A stretch of DNA of 64,000 nucleotides, taken from positions 2,790,001 through 2,854,000 of the forward strand of contig NZ_CP109999.1 in the NCBI RefSeq assembly GCF_025947145.1, written 5' to 3'. This DNA is from Flavobacterium sp. N1994. Lineage in GTDB: Bacteria; Bacteroidota; Bacteroidia; Flavobacteriales; Flavobacteriaceae. The notes below the pieces were generated by a model. The model worked only from the letters and a program-made list of their open reading frames with translations, was not told the DNA's origin and made no database searches. Each line of letters opens with the position of its first letter. Position 1 is the stretch's first letter. Made by a program: the position numbers and the translations under genes. Positions 51,959-60,219 of this stretch are shown piece after piece.

Positions 51959-53313
51959 TGAGAACTCATTTTATAGCCATTGGTGGAGCCGCCATGCACA
52001 ATTTGGCATTAGCCTTACACAACAAAGGATATCAAGTTACAGGAAGCGATGACGCCATTTTTGAACCTTCCAAATCCAGATTAGAAAAGAAAGGATTATT
52101 ACCAGTCGAGTTGGGTTGGTTTCCAGAAAAAATCACTGCAGATATAGAAGCTATCATTCTCGGAATGCATGCCAAAGCCGATAATCCTGAGTTGTTAAAA
52201 GCGCAAGCACTAGGATTAAAAATCTATTCTTATCCAGAGTTTCTTTACGAACAATCTAAAAACAAAACGAGGGTTGTTATTGGAGGGTCTCACGGAAAAA
52301 CAACTATTACATCCATGATTCTTCACGTGATGCATTATCATAATATCGAAGTGGATTATATGGTAGGCGCTCAATTAGAAGGGTTTGACACCATGGTACA
52401 TCTAACCCATGAAAATGATTTTATTGTTTTAGAAGGTGATGAATATTTGTCATCACCTATAGACAGAAGGCCAAAGTTTCATTTGTACCAACCTAATATC
52501 GCTTTGCTTTCGGGGATTGCTTGGGATCATATCAATGTGTTTCCAACCTTTGATAATTATGTAGAGCAGTTTGAAATTTTTGTCAACCAAATTACTAAAG
52601 GTGGAATTCTAGTCTATAACGAAGAGGACGAAACGGTTAAAAAAGTAGCCGAAGAAACCACCAATACCATCCGAAGATTGCCTTATCAAACGCCAAGTTA
52701 TACTGTTGAAGATGGAACTACTTTACTAGACACTCCAGAGGGACCAATGCCAATTGAGGTTTTCGGAGCACATAATCTAAATAACCTAGCCGGAGCCAAA
52801 TGGATTTGCCAAAACATGGGCGTAGATGAAGCCGATTTCTACGAAGCCATTGCAAGTTTCAAAGGTGCCAGCAAGCGTTTAGAAAAAATAGCTGAAGGAA
52901 AAGGTAAAGTAGCTTATAAAGATTTTGCTCATTCGCCAAGTAAAGTTGCAGCCACCACTAAAGCCGTAAAAGCACAATATCCCAATAGAAAGCTAGTGGC
53001 CTGTTTAGAGTTGCATACTTATAGCAGTTTGAATCCTGAATTCTTAAAAGAATATGAAGGCGCTCTTGATGCGGCAGATGTTGCTGTAGTGTTCTATTCG
53101 CCAGATGCGGTCAAAATAAAACAGCTTGAAGAAATAACGTATGATCAAATTGCGCAATCTTTCAAACGCAACGATTTGATTATTTACACAGATCCAGCAG
53201 CGTTTAAGGATTTCCTTTTCAATTACGATTTGAATAACTCAGCCTTACTCTTAATGAGTTCGGGGAATTATGGCGGATTGAATTTTGATGAGGTGAAGGG
53301 ATTGATTAATTAA
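51958..53313 (+). CDS. mpl: UDP-MurNAc:L-Ala-gamma-D-Glu-meso-DAP ligase
   Basis: The 451-residue Mur-ligase-fold enzyme has FIAIGGAAMHNLALALHNKG at the N terminus, the ATP loop VVIGGSHGKTTITSMIL (~106-122) and Mpl-type features: LEGDEYLSSPIDRRPKF and AWDHINVFPT. It joins recycled tripeptide to UDP-MurNAc in peptidoglycan recycling. It differs from MurC in the N-terminal and DxSP-type loops, so I call Mpl. It is coupled to the TPR gene (TAATG) and 36 bp before radC. Confidence 0.9.
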   Translation: MRTHFIAIGGAAMHNLALALHNKGYQVTGSDDAIFEPSKSRLEKKGLLPVELGWFPEKITADIEAIILGMHAKADNPELLKAQALGLKIYSYPEFLYEQSKNKTRVVIGGSHGKTTITSMILHVMHYHNIEVDYMVGAQLEGFDTMVHLTHENDFIVLEGDEYLSSPIDRRPKFHLYQPNIALLSGIAWDHINVFPTFDNYVEQFEIFVNQITKGGILVYNEEDETVKKVAEETTNTIRRLPYQTPSYTVEDGTTLLDTPEGPMPIEVFGAHNLNNLAGAKWICQNMGVDEADFYEAIASFKGASKRLEKIAEGKGKVAYKDFAHSPSKVAATTKAVKAQYPNRKLVACLELHTYSSLNPEFLKEYEGALDAADVAVVFYSPDAVKIKQLEEITYDQIAQSFKRNDLIIYTDPAAFKDFLFNYDLNNSALLLMSSGNYGGLNFDEVKGLIN

Positions 53314-53349
53314 ATTAAAATTCTTACATTTATCATTATTTAAGTAGTG

Positions 53350-54042
53350 ATGAGTGAACAAAATTTCTCTATAAAACATTGGGCAGAAGATGATAAGCCA
53401 CGGGAAAAGCTAATGCTAAAAGGTAAAACAGCTTTGAGCGATGCCGAGTTGGTTGCCATCCTAATTGGTTCTGGAAGTCGGAATGAAAGTGCTGTTGGAT
53501 TAAGCAAAAGAATACTCGCGAGTGTTGATAATAACCTAAATGCGTTAGGTAAATTATCGTTGAAGCAATTACTAGAATTTAAAGGAATAGGAGAGGCGAA
53601 AGCAGTAACGATAACCGCTGCCTTAGAATTAGGGAGAAGACGCAGAATAGAAGAGTCGGTTGAGTTGCAAAAAATAACTTCCAGCAAAGCCGTTTTTGAA
53701 ATCATGCAACCTATAATAGGGGAGTTGCCTCATGAAGAATTTTGGGTGTTGTATCTCAACAATTCCAATAAAGTAATTTATAAATCGCAGTTGTCTAAAG
53801 GCGGAATTACTGGAACCGTAGTGGATGTGCGATTAATTTTCAAAACCGCTTTGGAACACAATGCTACTTCCGTAATTTTGTCACACAATCATCCTTCCGG
53901 AAAGTTGCAAGCCAGTGATGCTGATAAGGAAATTACCAAGAAATTAAAATTGGCAGGAGAACAATTAGACATTAAAGTATTAGACCATATTATCATTACT
54001 GAAAACGGATATTACAGCTTTCAAGACGAAGGCATTTTTTAA
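53350..54042 (+). CDS. radC: DNA repair protein RadC
   Basis: About 230 residues. The N-terminal helix-hairpin-helix region (KQLLEFKGIGEAKAVTITAALELGRR in parts) is followed by an MPN/JAMM domain with EEFWVLYLNN, and the metal site SHNHPSGKLQASDAD (H-x-H-x-n-D). The frame can open at a GTG at 53347, but the ATG at 53350 is better. The true biochemical role of RadC is debated. Confidence 0.93.
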   Translation: MSEQNFSIKHWAEDDKPREKLMLKGKTALSDAELVAILIGSGSRNESAVGLSKRILASVDNNLNALGKLSLKQLLEFKGIGEAKAVTITAALELGRRRRIEESVELQKITSSKAVFEIMQPIIGELPHEEFWVLYLNNSNKVIYKSQLSKGGITGTVVDVRLIFKTALEHNATSVILSHNHPSGKLQASDADKEITKKLKLAGEQLDIKVLDHIIITENGYYSFQDEGIF

Positions 54043-54043
54043 T

Positions 54044-54727
54044 ATGAAACACATCACCGACATCTTTTTCGATTTAGATCATACGCTTTGGGATTTTGAT
54101 AAAAATTCAATCTTAGCCTTTGACAAAATCTTTAGGGAACATCATCCTACCATTGATACTAATGCTTTTATAGAAGTCTATGCTCCTATAAATCAAGCCT
54201 GTTGGAAATTGTATCAAGTCGATAAAATCACCCATGAGGAATTGCGTTATAACAGATTGAAGCAATCTTTCGATAGGATTGAATATGCTATTTCTGATGA
54301 AGCTATTGATAAAATAGCACATGATTATATTGAATTCTTACCGGATAATAATCAACTGTTTGAGGGTGCTATTGAAATTTTGGATTACTTGGAACCTAAG
54401 TACAATTTGCACATTATTACTAATGGTTTTGCTGAGGTTCAACAGCGAAAAATCAATAATTCAGGATTGCAGCATTATTTTAAAACGATAACAAATTCGG
54501 AAATGGCGGGTGTAAAAAAACCACACCGTAACATATTTGAATTTGCTTTATCTTTGGCTAATGTTGCTAAAGAGAATGCCATTATGATTGGTGATTGTAT
54601 CGATGCTGACGTGCGTGGTGCATTAGATTTTGGAATGAAAGCTGTTTTGTTTGATGAAAAAGAAATCCATAATATCCATGGCGTTGTAACTATAAAGCAT
54701 TTATTAGAATTAAAAAATATGATGTAA
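54044..54727 (+). CDS. YjjG-type HAD nucleotidase
   Basis: The 227-residue phosphatase has FFDLDHTLWDFDKNS (motif I) at the N terminus, ITNGFAEVQ for motif II, KKPHRNIFEFAL for motif III and IGDCIDADVRGALDFG for motif IV. This is the YjjG pattern, which removes noncanonical pyrimidine nucleotides. It starts 1 bp after radC and overlaps the next gene by one base, so it is coupled to both. Confidence 0.9.
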   Translation: MKHITDIFFDLDHTLWDFDKNSILAFDKIFREHHPTIDTNAFIEVYAPINQACWKLYQVDKITHEELRYNRLKQSFDRIEYAISDEAIDKIAHDYIEFLPDNNQLFEGAIEILDYLEPKYNLHIITNGFAEVQQRKINNSGLQHYFKTITNSEMAGVKKPHRNIFEFALSLANVAKENAIMIGDCIDADVRGALDFGMKAVLFDEKEIHNIHGVVTIKHLLELKNMM

Positions 54728-55446
54728 TGAAAAAAATATTTTTGTTCCTAGTTTTCCTAGTTAGTCTTCCTGCTATTTCACAAAGTATAAATGACTACCA
54801 ATATGTTATTGTACCCATAAAATATGATTTTTTTAAAGAAAATGATAAATACAGTTTGAATACATTAACAAAATTATTACTTCAGAAATACGGACTTAAA
54901 TCGTATTTGAGTACAGAAACTTTTCCAGACGAGGGTCAAAACGATAGATGTTCTATTTTGTATGCTTCGCTTGACGAAAAAAATGGAATGTTTGCTACCA
55001 AAGTAAAAGTAGTACTCAAAGATTGTAGAGACAAAGTAGTTTATGAAACAGATTTTGGCACTAGTAAGGAAAAAGAATATGCTGTTGCCTATACTCAGGC
55101 GTTGCGTGCAGCTTTTAAGTCTTTTGACAAACTGAACTACAAATACAATGGGAAAAATGATGTTAGGACAGAAACTGCAGTGGTAATAAATAAAAATGAA
55201 GATTCAAATCAAGTTGTAAATACTAATTCCGAATTCTATTTTGCCCAACCTATAGCGAATGGGTTTCAAGTGGTAGATAACGAACCAAAAGTTATCATGA
55301 GATTGTTAAATACCTCACAGTATAATGTTTTTATAGCAATTAAAGGAAATGCTAATGGAGTGGTGTTTCAGAAAGATACTCACTGGTACTTTGAATATTA
55401 TGAAAATGGCAATCATTTTTCAGAACTATTGCACCTTAAATTTTAA
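54727..55446 (+). CDS. Exported protein of unknown function
   Basis: The 239-residue protein has a signal peptide (MKKIFLFLVFLVSLPAISQ) and a mixed alpha/beta mature part with ISDYQYVIVPIKYDFFKEN-like opening and two Cys (NDRCSILYAS; VLKDCRDK) about 65 residues apart that may form a disulfide. I do not recognise the family. It overlaps the YjjG-type gene by TAATG and converges on rarA with a 4-bp overlap at the 3' ends. Confidence 0.75.
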   Translation: MKKIFLFLVFLVSLPAISQSINDYQYVIVPIKYDFFKENDKYSLNTLTKLLLQKYGLKSYLSTETFPDEGQNDRCSILYASLDEKNGMFATKVKVVLKDCRDKVVYETDFGTSKEKEYAVAYTQALRAAFKSFDKLNYKYNGKNDVRTETAVVINKNEDSNQVVNTNSEFYFAQPIANGFQVVDNEPKVIMRLLNTSQYNVFIAIKGNANGVVFQKDTHWYFEYYENGNHFSELLHLKF

Positions 55447-56720
55447 TATCCATACTTATCTTTCCATCGATTCTTTAGGAAATTGCGCAATTCGTTTTCT
55501 CGAGCGTTATTCCCTGGTTTGTAGAAAGCCGTATTTTTGATTTCATCAGGCAAATATTCTTGCTCCGAAAAATTATTTTCATAACTATGCGAGTATTGGT
55601 ATTCTTCCCCATACCCTAATTCTTTCATAAGTTTAGTAGGAGCATTTCGCAAATGAATGGGCACCGATAAATCGCCAGTTTGTTTTACTAAGGCCTGCGC
55701 TTCACCTATTGCCATATAACTTGCATTACTTTTTGCTGAAGTAGCTAAATAAACTGCACATTGACTTAGGATAATTCGGCTTTCAGGATAACCAATGGTA
55801 GAAACTGCCTGAAAGGTATTGTTCGCCATAATAAACGCCGTTGGATTCGCATTGCCAATATCTTCGCTCGATAAAATCAACATTCTTCTTGCTATGAATT
55901 TCACATCTTCACCGCCTTCAATCATTCGAGCTAACCAATATACCGCTCCATTAGGGTCACTTCCTCGAATGGATTTTATAAATGCTGAAACAATATCATA
56001 ATGTTGTTCTCCTGTTTTGTCGTAGAGTACCGTGTTTTGCTGTACCAATTCTAAAACTTTATCGTTGGTTATGGTAATTTGACCCTCAGGGCTTGCATTT
56101 ACCACGAGTTCAAAAATATTTAATAGTTTGCGTCCATCACCACCCGAAAGTCTAAGGAGCGCTTCGGTTTCTTTTAATTTTATTTTTTTGGTCGAAATGA
56201 TTTGGTCTTCCTTCATCGCTCTTTCTAACAACGCCAACAAATCTTCTTTAGAAAACGGATTCAGAATATAAACCTGACAACGTGACAAAAGTGCTGGAAT
56301 GACTTCGAAACTTGGATTTTCTGTTGTTGCGCCAATAAGCGTTATCCACCCTTTTTCAACCGCTGCTAAAAGTGAATCTTGCTGCGATTTACTAAACCGA
56401 TGAATCTCATCTATAAACAAAATAGGATTTTTGGCAGTAAACAATCCGCCACTGAGTTTCGCTTTTTCAATCACATCCCGGATGTCTTTCACGCCACTAT
56501 TGATAGCACTAAGTTCATAAAAAGGGCGATTGCTTTGTTTGGCTATAATTTGTGCTAAAGTGGTTTTCCCCGTACCTGGTGAGCCCCAAAATATCATAGA
56601 CGGAATAATGCCACGAACAATTTGTTGCGTTAGAGAACCATTTTCACCCACCAAGTGAAGTTGGCTAATGTAGTCCTCTAATCGTTGTGGTCTGATGCGT
56701 TCGGCAAGTGGTGCTTCCAT
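55443..56720 (-). CDS. rarA: Replication-associated recombination protein A
   Basis: The 425-residue AAA+ ATPase has Walker [16 protein letters not shown] (~44-58), Walker [21 protein letters not shown] and sensor [13 protein letters not shown]. The C-terminal domains are typical of RarA/MgsA/WRNIP1. It acts on stalled replication forks. Its last bases overlap the convergent 54727 gene. It is divergent from the rhomboid gene across a 358-bp intergenic region. Confidence 0.95.
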   Translation of the reverse strand: MEAPLAERIRPQRLEDYISQLHLVGENGSLTQQIVRGIIPSMIFWGSPGTGKTTLAQIIAKQSNRPFYELSAINSGVKDIRDVIEKAKLSGGLFTAKNPILFIDEIHRFSKSQQDSLLAAVEKGWITLIGATTENPSFEVIPALLSRCQVYILNPFSKEDLLALLERAMKEDQIISTKKIKLKETEALLRLSGGDGRKLLNIFELVVNASPEGQITITNDKVLELVQQNTVLYDKTGEQHYDIVSAFIKSIRGSDPNGAVYWLARMIEGGEDVKFIARRMLILSSEDIGNANPTAFIMANNTFQAVSTIGYPESRIILSQCAVYLATSAKSNASYMAIGEAQALVKQTGDLSVPIHLRNAPTKLMKELGYGEEYQYSHSYENNFSEQEYLPDEIKNTAFYKPGNNARENELRNFLKNRWKDKYGY

Positions 56721-56777
56721 GGTGTAAAAATACAGTTTTAATTATTTTGAAGCCCATCGTTCGGGTAAATTTTAAAT

Positions 56778-56839
56778 CTTGTTCCCGCTGTCCGTTCTAT
56801 CTCGTCAAAAAAGACAAGATGCCACTCCCATCGGGGCTA
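56778..56839 (-). repeat. TAGCCCCG...AGCGGGAA element, copy 1
   Basis: On the minus strand the element begins TAGCCCCGATGGGAGTGG, holds the hairpin ATCTTGTC-TTTTTT-GACGAGAT and ends GAACGGACAGCGGGAACAAG. The plus-strand copy at 57853-57924 has the same borders with a different, longer hairpin. From memory, closely similar sequences recur in Flavobacterium intergenic DNA. Confidence 0.65.
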
Positions 56840-56889
56840 TTTACAATCTCTAGGCTCCTTTTAAAAGCAGTGATCATTTCTTCCCGAAA

Positions 56890-56990
56890 CTTTCCCGCTA
56901 GGTAGCGACAACCTTTCGGGAAAGCACAGAACCTTCAAGATACCTAGCAATACCCTTTCGGGTGAGTACAAATCCTTCTAGCTATATATC
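56890..56990. repeat. Hairpin and two degenerate ~46-bp repeats
   Basis: An 8-bp stem CTTTCCCG/CGGGAAAG (56890-56924) overlaps the first of two approximate repeats. The common parts are CTAG, CCTTTCGGG and CCTTC with 46-bp spacing. Confidence 0.4.
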
Positions 56991-57078
56991 GGCTAAATTT
57001 TGGGATAAACTGACAAATTAGCATTACTTTTAGTTTGGCTATATTTTTGAGAAGTAGTAAAAAAATTAATCAGATATA

Positions 57079-57843
57079 ATGAACGATTACCATAATTTTA
57101 AGTTTACCCCTTCGGTTTGGATTGTACCTTCGTTACTGCTTATTATGATATGGGCTGTTTTCTTTTTTGAACATAGCTTTGCAATTGATTTATCCTCACA
57201 CGGTATTTTACCAAGAACCTTAACTGGATTGCAAGGCGTTATTTTTAGCCCGTTTTTGCATGGAGATTTGAATCATATTGCCAACAATTCTATTCCGTTA
57301 TTTATCCTAACAACAGCTTTAATTTATTTTTATCGAGACGTTTCTTTGAAAGTATTGTTCTATGGGATTTTGCTTTCTGGAATTATAACTTGGGTAATAG
57401 GCAGAGACTCTTTTCATATAGGGGCTAGTAGTTTGATTTATGTTCTAGTTTCCTTTATTTTCTTCAAAGGAATGATGACCCAATATTACCGATTGATGGC
57501 GTTATCCCTTACAGTAGTGATGCTCTATGGCGGAATGATTTGGTATGTTTTTCCCGAAGTGGATAAACAAATCTCTTGGGAGGGACATCTGGCAGGTTTG
57601 ATTACTGGTTTTTTCTTTGCGATAAGATTTAAAACCCCCGATTATGTAAAAGCAACACAATATCCTTGGGAGAAACCCGATTTTAATCCGGAAGAAGACC
57701 CTTTTATGAAACGATTTGATGAGCATGGTAACTTTGTTAATACACCAAAACCTGAAGAAATTGTTGAAGAGGCAACATCCGTTCTGCCTCAATATGTTTA
57801 TGTTTATAAGCAAGCTACTAACGATGACAAGGAAAACGAATAG
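57079..57843 (+). CDS. Rhomboid family intramembrane serine protease
   Basis: The 254-residue protein has six TM helices and the rhomboid signatures FLHGDLNHIANNSIPL (His/Asn), the Ser motif IGASSLIY around residue 120 and the catalytic His in WEGHLAGLITGFFFA. The Ser motif reads GASS, where most family members have GxSG, but the nucleophile Ser is in place. The Asp/Glu-rich C-terminal tail (~residue 200 on) is cytoplasmic. It is flanked by two inverted copies of the same intergenic element. Confidence 0.88.
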   Translation: MNDYHNFKFTPSVWIVPSLLLIMIWAVFFFEHSFAIDLSSHGILPRTLTGLQGVIFSPFLHGDLNHIANNSIPLFILTTALIYFYRDVSLKVLFYGILLSGIITWVIGRDSFHIGASSLIYVLVSFIFFKGMMTQYYRLMALSLTVVMLYGGMIWYVFPEVDKQISWEGHLAGLITGFFFAIRFKTPDYVKATQYPWEKPDFNPEEDPFMKRFDEHGNFVNTPKPEEIVEEATSVLPQYVYVYKQATNDDKENE

Positions 57844-57852
57844 TTTACTGTC

Positions 57853-57924
57853 TAGCCCCGGTAGTAATGAAAATAAAATGTCCCGAGATATCGGGACATT
57901 TTATTGTAATGGATAGCGGGAATA
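57853..57924 (+). repeat. TAGCCCCG...AGCGGGAA element, copy 2
   Basis: The element begins TAGCCCCGGTAGTAATG, holds the perfect 15-bp stem AATAAAATGTCCCGA/TCGGGACATTTTATT with a GATA loop, and ends GTAATGGATAGCGGGAATAG. Its borders match copy 1 on the other strand at 56778-56839. The long hairpin can also end transcription of the rhomboid gene and of rlmB. Confidence 0.75.
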
Positions 57925-57976
57925 GGGATTACTGATACTTCCCGAGCCTTTCGCTTCTTATTATTTTGTTGATGGA

Positions 57977-58711
57977 TTACTTTCTTTGTCTTACTGTTTC
58001 ATATAGAAACGCACCACAAGCTACTGAAACGTTCAGGGATCCAATGGTTCCAAACATAGGGAGTTTGGCTTTAGCGTCTACAATTTTTAATACTGATGGA
58101 TTGATGCCTCGGTCTTCGCTTCCCATGATGATGGCTACAGGTTCGTTTAATGAAATGTCATATATATTATCTTCTGTTTTTTCGGTGGCTGCTACGGTCT
58201 TAATGCCACTCCCTTGAAGATAGAAAATGGCGTCTTTGATATGATCAACTTTACAGATGGGCACATTGAAAACGGCTCCAGCTGACGTTTTAACCGTATC
58301 GCCATTAACAGGAGCTGAACCTGTTTTTTGGACAATGATTCCGTCAACTCCAGTACATTCAGCGGTTCTGATGATGGCTCCAAAGTTTCTGGCATCGCTT
58401 AGTTGATCTAAGATTAGGAATAATGGCATTTTGCCACTTTCTACAACGCTATCTACTAAAGTTTCAAGTTTTACAAAAGTGATAGGAGCAATGGTTGCTA
58501 CGGCACCTTGATGGTTGTTGGGAGTTAATCTGTTTAATTTTTCAACGGGAACGTAAGAGAAATTGATGCTATTTTTTTTCATCACTTTTAGTAGTTCCTG
58601 CATCAATTCACTTTGTGCATCCGATTGAATAAAGACTTTGTCGATTTCTTTTCCTGCATTAATAGCTTCTATAATAGCTCTGATTCCGAAGATTTGGTTT
58701 TCTTTTTCCAT
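57977..58711 (-). CDS. rlmB: 23S rRNA (guanosine-2'-O)-methyltransferase, RlmB type
   Basis: About 244 residues. The SPOUT-class TrmH family enzyme has an N-terminal substrate-binding domain (FGIRAIIEAINAGKEIDKVF) and the knotted SAM domain with ILDQLSDARNFGAIIRTAEC, VAIIMGSEDRGI and GSLNVSVACGAFLYE. These are motifs 1-3. The frame opens with an ATG at 58735, but the ATG at 58711 (MEKENQIFG) starts at the usual family position. It is convergent with the rhomboid gene. Confidence 0.9.
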   Translation of the reverse strand: MEKENQIFGIRAIIEAINAGKEIDKVFIQSDAQSELMQELLKVMKKNSINFSYVPVEKLNRLTPNNHQGAVATIAPITFVKLETLVDSVVESGKMPLFLILDQLSDARNFGAIIRTAECTGVDGIIVQKTGSAPVNGDTVKTSAGAVFNVPICKVDHIKDAIFYLQGSGIKTVAATEKTEDNIYDISLNEPVAIIMGSEDRGINPSVLKIVDAKAKLPMFGTIGSLNVSVACGAFLYETVRQRK

Positions 58712-58726
58712 GGCGCAAAGATATAA

Positions 58727-58756
58727 AAAAACCATCCCGAAAAGGGATGGTTTTAG
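58727..58756 (-). terminator. Terminator of the SusC/SusD operon
   Basis: AAACCATCCC pairs with GGGATGGTTT around GAAAA and is A- and T-flanked, 20 bp after the SusD-like stop. Confidence 0.88.
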
Positions 58757-58775
58757 TGTTACATTTATTTTGAGA

Positions 58776-60215
58776 TTAGTGTACGTCCCAGAATAATTTT
58801 GTTGTTAGTGTATTTCCACCAATTGCTGAAGATGCAGCTGCATTGTTGGCTGAATTTAATGTTTCTTCTCTTGCAGGATATGTATATCTTGTTGGCACTT
58901 GATTTACTGCTGCATCAACAGGTGCAGTTAAAACAGGGAAATCTAATCTTCTGTATGAAGTCCAAGATTCAAATCCACGATTATACAAACCTAAATAAGC
59001 TTGTTCTCCTATTTTTTGTTTCCATGTTCCCGTTGCTGTTGTATAGGCAACACTTAATTGTGATAAATAGGTTGAGATATCGCCAGCAGAAACACCCCAG
59101 TAACTCATAGATGCTGTAATGGCAGCATTATAGTGAGATTCAGCAGTTCCTCCAACAGCAATTCCTCTTTCAACAGCTTCTGCTAAAGTGAACTCTACTT
59201 CAGTTGCATCCATAATTAATCCTTCAAAAGTAGGGTCAAGTAAAGTAGTTCCAATGTGTGAGAAGTTAGCAAAAGTATTTCCATCACCCGGAGTACCACC
59301 TACATAATTGCTGCCATTTATATCAAAATACGCTGATCTTCTAGGATCATTTAAACCATTCATTTGATCGATAACAGTGCTTGTTGGAACAAAATCATTT
59401 CTTCCACTTGCTACTACATCCACAAATATTGGATTTGCATTTGGTTGTGCAGATAAATACTTTAATGCTGTATTATTACTGTTACTTGTAATGACGCCAT
59501 CAGCTACAGCAGCTAATGCCTGTGCGCTTGCATAGGTATGATCAATATCATCCATATTGATTGCCATTTTTAGTCTAAGTGAATTCGCAAATAATTTCCA
59601 TTTTGCAGCACTACCAGCGTATATTAAATCAGCATCTCCAAAACTATCATAACCAGAGTCTAAAGTAGTTGATGCAGCAGTTAATTTACTAATTAAATCT
59701 TTGTAAATAGTTTGTGCATCATCATATTTAGGTAGTGGATGAGCTTCAACATCTAATGCCTCTGAATAAGGAACATCTCCAAATGTATCAACTAAAACAG
59801 AATAGGAATAAGCACTTAGAATATCAACTATAGCAATTCTGTTTGCATTTTCTTTTTCTTCTTGAGTTGTTGCAGGAACATATTGCATTAACAATTTTCT
59901 AGATTCTTGTAAATCTTTTAATACATCTCTGTAAATAACACCCCAGTGATTATCTGGAACCGTTCTGGTAGTTACATCGTAGTTACTTTCGTCAGTGTAT
60001 GTAGTTTCAGTCCATTGTTGAGTAAACAATCTGAAAACATTATTGTTGACATTAGTACTTACCATTTGGTCTACTATGTTTTTCTGTGCATTTGTGAACA
60101 CGTAAGTTGCAGGTACAACAGTAGCGTCTTTGGTGTTTTGGTTTAAACCTGTTATGTCGTCAGTACATGAAAATATTCCTGTAAAGACCACAATCATTAA
60201 TAATATCTTTTTCAT
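58776..60215 (-). CDS. SusD/RagB family outer-membrane lipoprotein
   Basis: The 479-residue lipoprotein has a signal with the lipobox FTGIFSC (Cys17) followed by TDD. The helical TPR-type scaffold (FTNAQKNIVDQMV, YRDVLKDLQESRKLL, DILSAYSYSVLVDTFGDVPYSEAL) is that of SusD proteins, in a form close to the SusD-like lipoprotein group. It binds the ligand at the outer surface and hands it to the SusC-like barrel. It lies 4 bp after that gene, on the same transcript. Confidence 0.93.
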   Translation of the reverse strand: MKKILLMIVVFTGIFSCTDDITGLNQNTKDATVVPATYVFTNAQKNIVDQMVSTNVNNNVFRLFTQQWTETTYTDESNYDVTTRTVPDNHWGVIYRDVLKDLQESRKLLMQYVPATTQEEKENANRIAIVDILSAYSYSVLVDTFGDVPYSEALDVEAHPLPKYDDAQTIYKDLISKLTAASTTLDSGYDSFGDADLIYAGSAAKWKLFANSLRLKMAINMDDIDHTYASAQALAAVADGVITSNSNNTALKYLSAQPNANPIFVDVVASGRNDFVPTSTVIDQMNGLNDPRRSAYFDINGSNYVGGTPGDGNTFANFSHIGTTLLDPTFEGLIMDATEVEFTLAEAVERGIAVGGTAESHYNAAITASMSYWGVSAGDISTYLSQLSVAYTTATGTWKQKIGEQAYLGLYNRGFESWTSYRRLDFPVLTAPVDAAVNQVPTRYTYPAREETLNSANNAAASSAIGGNTLTTKLFWDVH

Positions 60216-60219
60216 TAGA

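Larger units (their letters stand above)
56721..57078. other. 358-bp structured intergenic region between rarA and rhomboid
   Basis: The region holds the minus-strand element copy at 56778-56839, a hairpin CTTTCCCG/CGGGAAAG at 56890-56924, and two degenerate repeats of about 46 bp from 56898 to 56990 that share CTAG, CCTTTCGGG and CCTTC. No protein-coding frame with good start and codon use is seen. A noncoding RNA or decayed element is the best guess. Confidence 0.6.
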
